Assembly: GCA_000378025.1 (NCBI GenBank)
Contig: KB899087.1
Coordinates: forward strand, 1,116,001-1,180,000
Source: Xanthobacteraceae bacterium 501b
GTDB taxonomy: Bacteria; Pseudomonadota; Alphaproteobacteria; Rhizobiales; Xanthobacteraceae
Reading direction: 5' to 3'
DNA length: 64,000 nucleotides
Below, piece by piece: positions 48,696 through 57,939 of this stretch. Both the position numbers and the translations under genes were made by a program. The notes beneath the pieces were generated by a model. It did not search any database, was not told where the DNA came from, and worked only from the letters and a program-made list of their open reading frames with translations. How positions within the stretch are numbered: position 1 is the stretch's first letter; every line of letters starts with the position of its first letter.

Positions 48696-48947
48696 ATGGC
48701 CGCGGAACGTTCGCAGAACCTCCAGGACACCTTTCTCAACCACGTCCGCAAGAACAAGACGCCGCTCACCATCTTCCTGGTCAATGGCGTGAAGCTCCAG
48801 GGAGTCGTCACCTGGTTCGATAATTTCTGCGTGCTTCTGCGTCGCGACGGCCATTCGCAGCTGGTCTACAAGCACGCCATTTCGACCATCATGCCCGGCC
48901 ATCCGGTTCAGCTGTTCGAGCCCGACGAGACTGGCGAGAAGGGTTGA
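48696..48947 (+). CDS. hfq: RNA-binding protein Hfq
   Basis: Hexameric Sm-like RNA chaperone for small-RNA pairing. 83 residues: Sm1 motif [24 protein letters not shown] and Sm2 motif [10 protein letters not shown]; residues for the proximal uridine pocket are present (QDTFLN, YKHA). The C-terminal tail is short, as usual in alphaproteobacteria. hflX follows, overlapping or nearly touching. Confidence 0.98.
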   Translation: MAAERSQNLQDTFLNHVRKNKTPLTIFLVNGVKLQGVVTWFDNFCVLLRRDGHSQLVYKHAISTIMPGHPVQLFEPDETGEKG

Positions 48948-48949
48948 TC

Positions 48950-50350
48950 TTGGAGCCTAAGGCCTCCCGCAAGTCGCCCGCCGGCCGCGCTGCCGGCCTG
49001 CCTGTCGAGCACGAAACCGCTGGCGACGCCACCCGCGTGGTGGTGATCGTCCCGCACCTGACCCGTCGCGGGGGCGGGGAGGAGGGGCTGCGTCGCTCGC
49101 CCGAAGCGCGGCTCGACGAGGCGATCGGCCTCGTGCTGGCCATCGATCTCAAGCTCGTCGGCAGCGCGCTGGTGGGCTTGTCGCAGGTGCGCCCGGCGAC
49201 CTATCTCGGCAGCGGCAAGGTCGAGGAGATCGCCGAGCTGGTGAAGGCAGAGGAGGCGGGGCTGGTCTTTGTCGACGCCCCGCTCAGCCCGGTGCAGCAG
49301 CGCAACCTTGAAAAGGCGTTCGCCGCCAAGGTGATCGACCGCACTGCTCTCATTCTGGAAATCTTCGGCCAACGTGCCCGCACCAAGGAAGGCGTGCTGC
49401 AGGTCGAGCTTGCCCATCTGAACTACCAGCGCAGCCGGCTGGTTCGCTCCTGGACCCATCTGGAGCGCCAGCGCGGCGGCTTCGGCTTTCTCGGCGGCCC
49501 AGGCGAAACCCAGATCGAGGCCGACCGCCGGCTCATCGGCGAGCGCATCGTCAAGATCGAGCGCGAGCTGGAGCAGGTGAAGCGCACCCGCGCCTTGCAC
49601 CGCGCCAGCCGCAAGAAGGTGCCCTATCCCGTCGTGGCGCTGGTGGGCTACACCAATGCCGGCAAGTCGACGCTGTTCAACCGGCTGACCCGCTCCGACG
49701 TGATGGCGCAGGACCTGCTCTTCGCCACGCTCGACCCGACCTTGCGGGCGGTGCAGCTTCCCACCGGCGACAAGGTGATCCTGTCCGACACGGTCGGCTT
49801 CATCTCCGATCTGCCGACCCAGCTCGTCGCCGCCTTCCGGGCGACGCTGGAGGAGGTGATCGAGGCTGATCTGATCCTGCACGTGCGGGACATGTCGCAT
49901 GAGGATGCCGACGCGCAGGCGCATGACGTGAAGGGCGTGCTCAGCGATCTCGACATCGACCCCGAGGACGATCACCGCGTCATCGAGGTCTGGAACAAGA
50001 TCGACCGGCTTGAGCCGGAGGCAAGGGCCGGCCTGTTCAACACTGCCGCCCGCCGCGAGGGCGATGCGCGGCCGATCCCGGTGTCGGCGCTGACCGGTGA
50101 GGGCATGGAGCCGCTGCTCGCCACCATTTCGCAGCGGCTTTCGCGCGAGCGGGTCAGCCTCGCCATCGATCTCGACGCCGCCGATGGCGGCAATCTGAGC
50201 TGGCTCTACCGGCACAGCGAAGTGCTGGAGCGCCGCGAGGACGGGGAGGGGCGTCTGCATCTGGCGGTGCGCGTGCCGCCCGACCGTGCCGAGCAGATCG
50301 AACGCCGCTTCGGCGCCCGGCGGATCAAGGGGACAGGCGAGGGGGGCTGA
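48950..50350 (+). CDS. hflX: Ribosome-associated GTPase HflX
   Basis: GTPase that binds the large ribosomal subunit and can rescue or split stalled ribosomes. 466 residues: N-terminal HflX domain (PATYLGSGKVEEIAELV, DAPLSPVQQRNLEKAF), helical linker with GPGETQIEADRRLI, G domain (GYTNAGKSTLFNRLT; DTVGFISDLPTQLVAAF; NKID). TTG starts are possible at 48944 and 48950; AAGGG lies about 7 bp before the second, which is preferred. Classic hfq-hflX pair. Confidence 0.95.
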   Translation: MEPKASRKSPAGRAAGLPVEHETAGDATRVVVIVPHLTRRGGGEEGLRRSPEARLDEAIGLVLAIDLKLVGSALVGLSQVRPATYLGSGKVEEIAELVKAEEAGLVFVDAPLSPVQQRNLEKAFAAKVIDRTALILEIFGQRARTKEGVLQVELAHLNYQRSRLVRSWTHLERQRGGFGFLGGPGETQIEADRRLIGERIVKIERELEQVKRTRALHRASRKKVPYPVVALVGYTNAGKSTLFNRLTRSDVMAQDLLFATLDPTLRAVQLPTGDKVILSDTVGFISDLPTQLVAAFRATLEEVIEADLILHVRDMSHEDADAQAHDVKGVLSDLDIDPEDDHRVIEVWNKIDRLEPEARAGLFNTAARREGDARPIPVSALTGEGMEPLLATISQRLSRERVSLAIDLDAADGGNLSWLYRHSEVLERREDGEGRLHLAVRVPPDRAEQIERRFGARRIKGTGEGG

Positions 50351-50377
50351 ACGCCCCGCATAATACCGCGACCGGAG

Positions 50378-50475
50378 CGTCATCCCGGACGGCCAAAGGT
50401 CGATCCGGGATAGCCGGCCGTACCGGCACCACCTGCGCAATCCCGCCTCTGCGCGGCGCTCAGTCGGGATGACGC
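50378..50475. repeat. Intergenic palindrome between hflX and mazG
   Basis: 98-bp element with 11-bp inverted ends, GCGTCATCCCG (50378-50388) and CGGGATGACGC (50465-50475). An inner 8-bp hairpin ATCCCGGA/TCCGGGAT spans 50382-50411. It occupies most of the 160-bp convergent gap between hflX and mazG and may act as a shared transcription stop, although there is no T tract. Confidence 0.75.
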
Positions 50476-50510
50476 ACCGAGCGCATGCGAGGGCAGGGCA
50501 CCCCACCGCC

Positions 50511-51374
50511 CTACTCCTTCGGCGCCGCCGTCTTCGCCTCCTGCCAGAGCGCCTCCATCTCAATGAGGCTCGCATCTGAAGGCGTGCGACCCGCCTCGGC
50601 GAGCTGGTCCTCGATAAAGCCGAAGCGGCGGACGAATTTCTCGTTGGTGCCGCGCAGCGCGGCCTCGGGGTCGACATCGAGATGGCGGGCGAGGTTCGCC
50701 AGCGCGAACAGCAGGTCGCCGACTTCTTGCCCCGCCGCCTTGCGATCGCCCGCGACGATCTCGGCTTCCACCTCGTCGATCTCCTCGCGGATCTTGTCGA
50801 GCACCGGGCGCACCTCCGGCCAGTCGAAGCCGACTTTGGCCGCCTTGTGCTGCAGCTTCACCGCGCGGGTGAGGGCAGGGGCGCCGGCCGGCACCCCGTC
50901 CAGCGTCCGGCCCTGCTCCGGCTCCGGCGGCAATCCCCGCGCCTGCCGGCGCTCCGCCCGCTGCGCCTTCTCCTGCGCTTTGATCGTGTCCCACGCCACA
51001 TTGACCGCCGCCACGTCGCGGCCCTGCGCGTCGGCGAACACATGCGGGTGGCGGCGGATCATCTTGGCGGTGATGGCCGCGACCACGGCACCGAAATCGA
51101 AGGCGCCGCGCTCCTGCGCCATGCGGGCGTGGAACACCACCTGCAGCAGCAGGTCGCCCAGCTCGTCGCACAGATCGTCGAGGTCGCCGCGGGCGATGGC
51201 ATCCGCCACCTCATAGGCTTCCTCGATCGTGTAGGGGGCGATGGTGGCGAAGTCCTGCGCCAGGTCCCACGGGCAGCCGGTCTCCGGCGTGCGCAGCGCT
51301 TCCATGATGTCCAGCAGGCGGTGAATGTCGCGGGAGGGCGTCAAAATGCCGGTTCTCCGATTCGCAGAAGACAT
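50511..51374 (-). CDS. mazG: Nucleoside triphosphate pyrophosphohydrolase MazG
   Basis: Hydrolyses NTPs, including non-canonical and stress-related nucleotides, to NMP and pyrophosphate. 287 residues with two MazG domains: the first with CPWDLAQDFATIAPYTIEEAYEV and DELGDLLLQVVFHA, the second with VGFDWPEVRPVLDKIREEIDEVEAEI and QEVGDLLFALANLARHL (EExxE-type Mg sites). Last gene of the long minus-strand cluster; 59 bp separate it from the hydrolase upstream. Confidence 0.95.
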   Translation of the reverse strand: MSSANRRTGILTPSRDIHRLLDIMEALRTPETGCPWDLAQDFATIAPYTIEEAYEVADAIARGDLDDLCDELGDLLLQVVFHARMAQERGAFDFGAVVAAITAKMIRRHPHVFADAQGRDVAAVNVAWDTIKAQEKAQRAERRQARGLPPEPEQGRTLDGVPAGAPALTRAVKLQHKAAKVGFDWPEVRPVLDKIREEIDEVEAEIVAGDRKAAGQEVGDLLFALANLARHLDVDPEAALRGTNEKFVRRFGFIEDQLAEAGRTPSDASLIEMEALWQEAKTAAPKE

Positions 51375-51433
51375 ATTATGGAAAATACTCGGATGGTTTC
51401 AAAGATCGCGGCGTGCGAACGTCCGTTCGTAAC

Positions 51434-52240
51434 CTATTGATCTGTAAGGATTTTAAGTCCGTCATGGGCGGCGGTCACGCCAGCCGGCAGCTCGCGCATC
51501 AGCGTGGCGTAGTCGAGGTCGGTGTGCAAATTGGTCAGCACCGCCCGGCGCGGCTTCATTCGCTCGATCCAGGCCAGCGCCTCGCTGAGCGACAGATGCG
51601 TCGGGTGCGGCTTGGGCCGCAGCGCGTCGATGATCCAGACATCGAGCTCGGCCAGATACGGCAGGCTTTCCTCCGGCAGGTCGTGCAGGTCACTGGAATA
51701 AGCGAGGCCGCCGATGCGGAAGCCGTAGGAGATGATGCTGCCGTGAAACTGCCGGAAGGCCGTGGCCTCGATCGGCCCGCCGGGCCCGTCGACGCGGATG
51801 GTGTCGCCGGCGTGGAAGCGGTGCTCGGTGAGGATCGGCGGGTAGTCGCTGCCCGGCGGCGTTTCGAAGCAATAGCCGAAGCGCTGGTGCAGCATCGCCG
51901 ACGTCTCGGGATCGATATGCACGTCGATGCGGCGCCGGTGCAGGATGGTTAGCGGGCGCAGATCGTCGATGCCATGGGTGTGGTCGGCATGCTCATGGGT
52001 GAACAGCACCGCGTCGAGCCGGTCGACCCCGGCATCGATCAGTTGCTCGCGCAGATCCGGCGAGGTGTCGATCAGCACCCGCGTTGGCTGGGCCCCGCCC
52101 GGCGCGAAGCGCTCCACCAGCATGGAACAGCGGCGGCGGCGGTTGCGTGGCTCGTTGGGGTCGCACACCCCCCATCCCTGCCCGACTCGCGGCACCCCGC
52201 CGGAGGAACCGCAGCCGAGAATGGTGAAGGTGAACGCCAT
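51434..52240 (-). CDS. MBL-fold metallohydrolase (PhnP-like)
   Basis: Metallo-beta-lactamase-fold phosphodiesterase, 268 residues. Metal-binding HEHADHTHG plus later metal ligands (RQFHGSII, SSDLHDLP, LRPKPHPTHLS). The opening TILGCGSSGGVPRVG and the fold resemble PhnP, the phosphoribosyl 1,2-cyclic phosphate phosphodiesterase. No phn genes are nearby, so it is probably a housekeeping hydrolase of unknown substrate; in Hyphomicrobiales it regularly follows metG-tatD. Confidence 0.88.
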   Translation of the reverse strand: MAFTFTILGCGSSGGVPRVGQGWGVCDPNEPRNRRRRCSMLVERFAPGGAQPTRVLIDTSPDLREQLIDAGVDRLDAVLFTHEHADHTHGIDDLRPLTILHRRRIDVHIDPETSAMLHQRFGYCFETPPGSDYPPILTEHRFHAGDTIRVDGPGGPIEATAFRQFHGSIISYGFRIGGLAYSSDLHDLPEESLPYLAELDVWIIDALRPKPHPTHLSLSEALAWIERMKPRRAVLTNLHTDLDYATLMRELPAGVTAAHDGLKILTDQ

Positions 52241-52256
52241 GGCGCGTGGGAAGCCT

Positions 52257-53030
52257 TTAGGATGCGCGGGAGAACAGGCGGAAGAAGTTCTGCGTCGTCA
52301 GCGCCGCGATCTCGTCGAAGGAAACGCCGCGCGCCTGGGCGAGTATATGGGCGGTTTCCACGACATAGGAAGGCTCGTTGCGCTTGCCGCGATGGCTGTT
52401 GGGCGCGAGATAGGGCGCGTCCGTCTCCACCAGCACCCGGTCGGCCGGCAGGCTGGCGGCGATCTCGCGCAGCGGCGCGCCTGACTTGAAGGTGAGGATG
52501 CCGGAGAACGAGACATAGCCGCCCAGCGCCACGGCGCGACGGGCGAGCTCCGGCCCGGCGGTGAAGCAGTGCAGCACGAAGCCGAAGGCGCCCTTCCCGC
52601 TTTCCTCTTCCAGGATCGCCGCCACATCCTCATCCGCGTCGCGGGCGTGGATCACCAGCGGCAGGCCGGTGCGGCGCGCCGCCTCGATATGCAGGCGGAA
52701 GCCGGCGGCCTGCGCGTCGCGCGGGGCGGTGTCGTAGTGATAATCGAGCCCGGCCTCGCCGATGGCCACCACCTTGGGATGGTCGGCGGCGGCGAGCAGC
52801 TCGTCGAGCGTTACGTCGGCTTCCTCGCCGGCATTGTGCGGGTGGGTGCCGACCGAGCAGAACACATCGTCGAATCGCTCGGCGATCGCCCTCACCTGCC
52901 CGGAGCGGCGTACGCGGGTGCCGATGGTGACGAGGCGGCCGACGCCGGCCGCACGGGCCCGCGCGACCACGTCGTCAAGCTCGGCGGCGAAGTCCGGAAA
53001 GTCGAGATGGCAGTGGCTGTCGACGATCAT
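52257..53030 (-). CDS. tatD: TatD-family metal-dependent deoxyribonuclease
   Basis: TIM-barrel hydrolase/3'-5' exonuclease. 257 residues: [44 protein letters not shown] and [18 protein letters not shown] carry the metal ligands. The ATG overlaps the metG stop as ATGA (53027-53030). An open frame continues to 53291, but that part is antisense-like sequence inside metG. Confidence 0.94.
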   Translation of the reverse strand: MIVDSHCHLDFPDFAAELDDVVARARAAGVGRLVTIGTRVRRSGQVRAIAERFDDVFCSVGTHPHNAGEEADVTLDELLAAADHPKVVAIGEAGLDYHYDTAPRDAQAAGFRLHIEAARRTGLPLVIHARDADEDVAAILEEESGKGAFGFVLHCFTAGPELARRAVALGGYVSFSGILTFKSGAPLREIAASLPADRVLVETDAPYLAPNSHRGKRNEPSYVVETAHILAQARGVSFDEIAALTTQNFFRLFSRAS

Positions 53031-54583
53031 GAGGCGGCCGGCGCCTCGGGCTCGACATAGCGCGGGAACACCCCCACGGGGGCTGGGAGTGCCGTGCCGC
53101 CTTCGAGACGGCCGGCCTCGCCGAGGTGGGCGAAGCTGCGCGCATCGTCGGGAACAGCCAGAAGATCCAGCAGCTTGCCGGCGCTTGTTGGAATAAAGGG
53201 CTGCGCCAGCAACGCGACCTGCCGCACCACTTCGGCCGTCGTCCACAGCACGCTGCCGAAGCGGTCGGGCGCGGTCTTGCGCAATTCCCACGGCGCGGCG
53301 CCGGCGAAATAGCGGTTGGCGTCCGCCACCACCGCCCAGATCGCGGCGAGCGCGTTGTGGATCTGCTGGCCTTCCATCGCCTCGCGCACCTTGGCGCCCA
53401 TGGCGTCGGCGCTGGCGAGGATCGCCGCGTCATCCTCCGACAGCGGGCCGGGGGCAGGCAGCGCGCCGCCCAGATTCTTGGCGATCATCGACAGCGATCG
53501 CTGGGCGAGGTTGCCCAGATCATTGGCGAGGTCGGCATTGGTGCGGGCGACAATGGCGTCGTGGCTGTAGGAGCCGTCCTGGCCGAAGGGAATTTCGCGC
53601 AGCAGGAAATAGCGCAGCGCGTCGACACCATAGGCGCGGGCAAGGTCGAACGGGTCGATGACGTTGCCGACCGACTTCGACATCTTCTCCCCGCGATTAT
53701 GGATGAAGCCGTGCGCGAACACGGTTTTCGGCGGCTCGATCCCCGCCGACATCAGGAAGGCCGGCCAGTACACCGCGTGGAAGCGGATGATGTCCTTGCC
53801 GATGATGTGGAGGTTGGCCGGCCAGTAGCGCTGGAAGCTCTCGCTCGCCGTGTCGGGATAGCCGACGCCGGTGATGTAGTTGGTGAGCGCGTCCACCCAC
53901 ACATACATCACATGGTCCGGGTCGCCCGGCACCGGGATGCCCCAGGAGAAGGTGGTGCGGCTGATCGAGAGGTCCTGCAGCCCGCCGCGCACGAAGCTTG
54001 TCACCTCGTTGCGGCGCACCTCGGGCCGGATAAAGTCCGGATGGGCGTCGTAATAGTCGAGCAGCTTCTGCTGATAGGCGGATAGGCGGAAGAAATAGCT
54101 CTTCTCCTCGGTCCATTCCACCGGCGTGCCCTGCGGGCCGAGGCGCACGCCGTCCGGGTTAACCGTGGTCTCATCCTCGGCGTAATAGGCCTCGTCGCGC
54201 ACCGAGTACCAGCCGGAATAGGCGCCGGCATAGATGTCGCCGCTCTCCACCATGCGCTGCCAGATCGCCTGGGTGGAGGCGATGTGGTCGGCATCGGTGG
54301 TGCGGATGAAGCGGTCATAATCGACGCCGAGCAGCGCATCCATCTCCTGGAAGCGGGTGGCGTTCTTCGTCGCCCATTCCAGCGGCGTCAGCCCCTGCTT
54401 TTCCGCCGTCTGCGCCATCTTCAGCCCGTGCTCGTCCGTGCCGGTCAGGAAGAAGACGTCATAGCCGTCCAGCTTCTTGAAGCGGGCCAGCGCGTCCGAG
54501 GCGATCTTCTCATAGGCGTGGCCGATATGGGGCGCGCCATTGGGGTAGTCGATCGCGGTGGTGATGTAGAAGGCGGGTCTCAC
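53027..54583 (-). CDS. metG: Methionyl-tRNA synthetase
   Basis: Charges tRNA-Met. 518 residues, class I. HIGH motif in [23 protein letters not shown] loop in [11 protein letters not shown]. The connective insertion lacks Cys pairs ([13 protein letters not shown]), so this is the zinc-free form, and there is no C-terminal EMAP/Trbp tRNA-binding domain. 35 bp separate it from holB; it overlaps tatD by 4 bp. Confidence 0.97.
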   Translation of the reverse strand: MRPAFYITTAIDYPNGAPHIGHAYEKIASDALARFKKLDGYDVFFLTGTDEHGLKMAQTAEKQGLTPLEWATKNATRFQEMDALLGVDYDRFIRTTDADHIASTQAIWQRMVESGDIYAGAYSGWYSVRDEAYYAEDETTVNPDGVRLGPQGTPVEWTEEKSYFFRLSAYQQKLLDYYDAHPDFIRPEVRRNEVTSFVRGGLQDLSISRTTFSWGIPVPGDPDHVMYVWVDALTNYITGVGYPDTASESFQRYWPANLHIIGKDIIRFHAVYWPAFLMSAGIEPPKTVFAHGFIHNRGEKMSKSVGNVIDPFDLARAYGVDALRYFLLREIPFGQDGSYSHDAIVARTNADLANDLGNLAQRSLSMIAKNLGGALPAPGPLSEDDAAILASADAMGAKVREAMEGQQIHNALAAIWAVVADANRYFAGAAPWELRKTAPDRFGSVLWTTAEVVRQVALLAQPFIPTSAGKLLDLLAVPDDARSFAHLGEAGRLEGGTALPAPVGVFPRYVEPEAPAAS

Positions 54584-54618
54584 GGCGGTTTCCTGCGGGG
54601 CGGCCGGCCGGCGCGCGA

Positions 54619-55656
54619 TCAGGGGCGCAGGGCCTCGTTGAGCGACGCGAAGATCCGGAGGACGAGGGTCTTGCGGTCGAGATTATAGACATCGGCGTCG
54701 ACCGCAGCGCGGCGAACCTTCTCCCACACCTCCGGGAGGCGTGCAAGACGAACGCGCGCCGTCTGCCGGCGCCCGGTGGCATGGTCGCTGATCCAGCCCT
54801 CAACCGTGCCGACAAACGCCTCAAGCGCCCCTCCCCGGTCGCCGGCCAGCTTTTCGCCGAGCGTGTGCAGTGACTTGGGGTCGACATTGGGCAGCGCGTC
54901 GAGCAGCACGGTGGTGGCGTTGCGCACGGCGAGGCCATCGCCCTCCATCAGGCTCAGTGCCTCGCGCACGCTGCCCCCGGCCGCGTGCGCCGCCTCCGCA
55001 AAGCGGCTGTGGTCCAGCGTGGGCATGTGAGCGCTCAGGCCCTCCAGCGCCGCCACCACCTGCCCGTCCGACAGCGCCCGCAGCGGCACCATGCGGCAGC
55101 GCGAGCGGATGGTGGGCAGCAGCCGGCCCGGCGCGTGGCTCACCAGCAGGAACAGCGCGCGGTTGGGTGGCTCCTCCAGCGTCTTCAGCAGCGCATTGGC
55201 GCCCTGCGCGTTCATCTCGTCCAGCGTGTCGACCACGCAGACCCGCCAGCCGCCAAGCGCCGCCGTGGAGCCGAAGAAGCTGCGCACCCGGCGCACCGTC
55301 TCGGCGGGAATCATCGAGGGCAGCTTGCCGGCATCATTGGGGGGGCGCCGCAGCACCAGCAGGTCGGGATGCGAGAGCGCCGCCACCTGCCGTGCCGTGG
55401 GGTGGTCGGGATCGATCGCGATCGAGTGCGCCGGCGCGGCGCCGCCCGAGAGCACGAAGCGGGCGATGGCATAGGCCAGCGTCGCCTTGCCGATGCCCTC
55501 CGCCCCGCCGATCAGCAGCGCATGCGGCAGGCGCCCGGCGTCCCAGGCGGTGCGGACCATCGCCTGCGCCTCCTCATGGCCGATGAGGTGCTGCGTCTCG
55601 CGCGGGGCCGGCGCGGTGCCGAAACGGTCGCCTTCCAGCGGGGCAGCGTCCTTCAT
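54619..55656 (-). CDS. holB: DNA polymerase III delta prime subunit
   Basis: Clamp-loader AAA+ subunit. 345 residues. Modified Walker [45 protein letters not shown] and the SRC motif [10 protein letters not shown] with the arginine finger. The zinc-binding cysteines of some delta-prime proteins are missing (the segment reads [13 protein letters not shown]). Start overlaps the tmk stop by 4 bp; tmk-holB pairing is widespread. Confidence 0.95.
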   Translation of the reverse strand: MKDAAPLEGDRFGTAPAPRETQHLIGHEEAQAMVRTAWDAGRLPHALLIGGAEGIGKATLAYAIARFVLSGGAAPAHSIAIDPDHPTARQVAALSHPDLLVLRRPPNDAGKLPSMIPAETVRRVRSFFGSTAALGGWRVCVVDTLDEMNAQGANALLKTLEEPPNRALFLLVSHAPGRLLPTIRSRCRMVPLRALSDGQVVAALEGLSAHMPTLDHSRFAEAAHAAGGSVREALSLMEGDGLAVRNATTVLLDALPNVDPKSLHTLGEKLAGDRGGALEAFVGTVEGWISDHATGRRQTARVRLARLPEVWEKVRRAAVDADVYNLDRKTLVLRIFASLNEALRP

Positions 55657-56609
55657 GAGCGGCGTCTCCGGCGCGCGGCGGGCAGCTTCAGCCGGGCCGA
55701 CACCGCCTGCCAGATCGCCTCCTCCACCGTGTCGGCGTCGCGGCTGGCGTCGATCAGCGCGCAGCGTTCCGGCTCGCTCATTGCCAGCGCGCGAAACGCC
55801 TCGCGCAGGGCGCGGTGGAAGCTCAGCCCCTCGCTCTCGAAGCGGTCGGCATCGCGGCCGGAGCGGGCGGCGGCGCGGGCGAGGCCTTCCTCGGCGGGAA
55901 GGTCAAGAATGAGCGTGAGGTCCGGCCGCGTCTCGCCCACCGTCACCTCCTCCAGCGCGGCGATGAGGCGCGGATCGACATTGCCGAGCGCGCCCTGATA
56001 GACGCGGGTCGAATCGGCGAAACGGTCACACACCACCCATGCCCCGCGCGCCAGCGCCGGGCGGATGGTGGCGTCGAGATGGTCGGCGCGGGCGGCGGCG
56101 AACAGCGTCGCCTCGGCCAGCGGCCCCAGCGGCTTGGCGGCGCCGGACAGGATGAGATGGCGCATGATCTCGGCGCCGGTGGAGCCGCCGGGCTCGCGCG
56201 TGCCGACGGCGTCGACGCCCGCCGCCTGGAGCCGCGCCAGCAGCCGGCGCAGCTGCGTCGATTTCCCCGCCCCCTCCCCGCCTTCCAGCGTGATGAAGCG
56301 GCCGGTCGGAACCGGCCTTGCGGCGGCGCGGCTTGCCGGCTTGGTCGCGGGCTTGGTCGCGGGCTTGGTCGCGGGCTTGGCGGTCGCCTTGCCCGCCGTC
56401 TTCGCGGGTTTGGGAGGTGCCTTCGCGGATTTCGGTGCCGCGCTTTTCGCCGCCTTTGCCGGCGTCGGCTCGGCCTTCGCCTTCCCCTTGGCCGATCCCG
56501 CCTTTGCCGACCGCTTGGCGGTGGGCTTGGCGGTGGGCTTGGCGGCGCTTTCGGCGGTGGGGCTTGCCGGGGCGGGGGCGTTTGCGGGCGGCGACGTGCG
56601 GGAGGGCAT
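55653..56609 (-). CDS. tmk: Thymidylate kinase with long Lys/Ala/Pro-rich N-terminal extension
   Basis: Phosphorylates dTMP to dTDP. 318 residues against about 210 for the family. The kinase starts near residue 103: GRFITLEGGEGAGKSTQ (P-loop 110-118), TREPGGS, CDRFADSTRVYQG and lid SGRDADRF. Residues 1-102 are low complexity, made of Lys, Ala, Pro, Ser and Thr with KPAT repeats, like histone-H1 tails. The ATG lies 2 bp after the dacF stop and no start codon exists near the kinase border, so the tail appears to be translated. It could bind nucleic acid or be a disordered linker. Two 12-bp tandem arrays underlie it. Confidence 0.92.
   Translation of the reverse strand: MPSRTSPPANAPAPASPTAESAAKPTAKPTAKRSAKAGSAKGKAKAEPTPAKAAKSAAPKSAKAPPKPAKTAGKATAKPATKPATKPATKPASRAAARPVPTGRFITLEGGEGAGKSTQLRRLLARLQAAGVDAVGTREPGGSTGAEIMRHLILSGAAKPLGPLAEATLFAAARADHLDATIRPALARGAWVVCDRFADSTRVYQGALGNVDPRLIAALEEVTVGETRPDLTLILDLPAEEGLARAAARSGRDADRFESEGLSFHRALREAFRALAMSEPERCALIDASRDADTVEEAIWQAVSARLKLPAARRRRRS
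56340..56375. repeat. 12-bp tandem repeat inside tmk extension
   Basis: Three perfect CTTGGTCGCGGG units (plus-strand sequence) at 56340-56351, 56352-56363 and 56364-56375, coding on the minus strand for repeated KPAT. Unit length is a multiple of three, so copy-number changes would keep the frame. Confidence 0.9.
56514..56537. repeat. Second 12-bp tandem repeat inside tmk extension
   Basis: Two perfect CTTGGCGGTGGG units (56514-56537) followed by a degenerate third, coding for KPTA repeats on the minus strand. It is a one-or-two-base variant of the array at 56340. Confidence 0.85.
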
Positions 56610-56611
56610 GC

Positions 56612-57838
56612 TCAGCCGGTCAGCTTGGCGTAGCCCTGGCGCAGCAGGCTCACCACCAGTTCATAGGCGCCGTCCATCGCCCGGCGCCAGAGCGGGCCGG
56701 CCGGCACCGTCTCGGCCGCCACCAGCGGCACGTCGAGGGCCAGCTGCTCGCCGCGATAGACCATCAGCCGCGCCAGCTCCGCGCCCTTTTCCACCGGCGC
56801 GGCGATCGGCCCCTCGAAGCGGATGCGGGCCACCAGCTTCTCGTCGCCATTGCGCGGAATCAGCACCCGGATCGGCCCGTCGCTGGTCAGCGGCGCCCCG
56901 TTGCGCGCGCCGCCATAGAGCGTCGCCTCGCCGACAATCTGGCCGGGCTCGAACAGGGTGCGCGATTCGAACGAGCGGAAGCCCCATTCGAGCAGCCGGC
57001 GGGCGTCGTCGGCCCGCTCCTTCTCGCTCTTGGCGCCCATGATGACGACGACGAGCCGCTGCCCGTTCTGGATCGCTGATCCGACGAGGTTGAAGCCGGC
57101 ATCCTTCTGGTAGCCGGTCATGAAGCCATCCGCGCCAAGACTCATGCCCAGCAGCGGGTTGCGGTTGTTCTGCCGGATCTTGTTCCAGAGGAAATCCGGT
57201 TCGCTGTAGATCTTATAGAGGTCGGGATAGTCGCGGATGATGTGGGTGGCGACCTTCGCCATGTCGCGCGGCGTCGTCTTCTGGTCGGGGTCGGCGAGGC
57301 CGCTCACATTGACGAACAGCGAGCCGGTGAGGCCGAGGCGCTTGGCCTCCTGGTTCATCTTCACCGTGAAGGCCAGCTCATTGCCGGAAATGCCCTCGGC
57401 CAGCACGATGGCGCCGTCATTGCCGGAGGGAATGATGGCCCCCCGCAACAGGTCGCTGACCTTGATGGTGCTGTTGACGGCGGCGAACATGGTGGAGCCG
57501 CCCGAAGGGGCCCCTCCCCGTCGCCAGGCATATTCGCTGACCTTGAATTCCTGGTCCTGCGACAGCCGCCCGGAGGTGATCTCGCCGAACACCACGGCCA
57601 TGGTCATCAGCTTGGCGATGCTGGCGGGCGGGCTGGGCGTGTCGGCGGCGCGCTCGAAAAGCACCGAGCCGCTGTCGAAATCGAGCAGAATCGCCTGCGG
57701 CGCGGCGATCTCGGGCGCGGTCTGTGCCTGTGTGGGGGTGATGCTGGCGACGACAATGAGGGCTGCCGACAGCCCGAGGACCGCGCGCGCTGCATCGGCG
57801 AAACGGCGGCCCGGGAACAGGATGCGCAACAGGCTCAC
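56612..57838 (-). CDS. dacF: D-alanyl-D-alanine carboxypeptidase family protein (DacF/PBP5-like) with altered KTG motif
   Basis: Low-molecular-weight penicillin-binding protein that trims peptidoglycan stem peptides. 408 residues from a GTG at 57838, which follows GGAGG with a 7-bp spacer. Signal peptide to about residue 38 (TQAQ), serine motif SIAK (S73), second motif SGN (S138-N140), C-terminal beta domain and a final amphipathic helix (YELVVSLLRQGYAKL) that may attach it to the membrane. The third motif, normally KTG, reads MTG (240-242, ADGFMTGYQ). Loss of that lysine may weaken activity. The rlpA-dacF-tmk order is common in Hyphomicrobiales. Confidence 0.9.
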   Translation of the reverse strand: MSLLRILFPGRRFADAARAVLGLSAALIVVASITPTQAQTAPEIAAPQAILLDFDSGSVLFERAADTPSPPASIAKLMTMAVVFGEITSGRLSQDQEFKVSEYAWRRGGAPSGGSTMFAAVNSTIKVSDLLRGAIIPSGNDGAIVLAEGISGNELAFTVKMNQEAKRLGLTGSLFVNVSGLADPDQKTTPRDMAKVATHIIRDYPDLYKIYSEPDFLWNKIRQNNRNPLLGMSLGADGFMTGYQKDAGFNLVGSAIQNGQRLVVVIMGAKSEKERADDARRLLEWGFRSFESRTLFEPGQIVGEATLYGGARNGAPLTSDGPIRVLIPRNGDEKLVARIRFEGPIAAPVEKGAELARLMVYRGEQLALDVPLVAAETVPAGPLWRRAMDGAYELVVSLLRQGYAKLTG

Positions 57839-57939
57839 GGTCGATCCTCCCCGGCTTCGGGCAGAGTTAACAGCCGCGCGCCGCCGCCGCAATGCGACAG
57901 CGACGCCGGGCTTGCCAGAACGCAGGCGGTCGGAAGACC

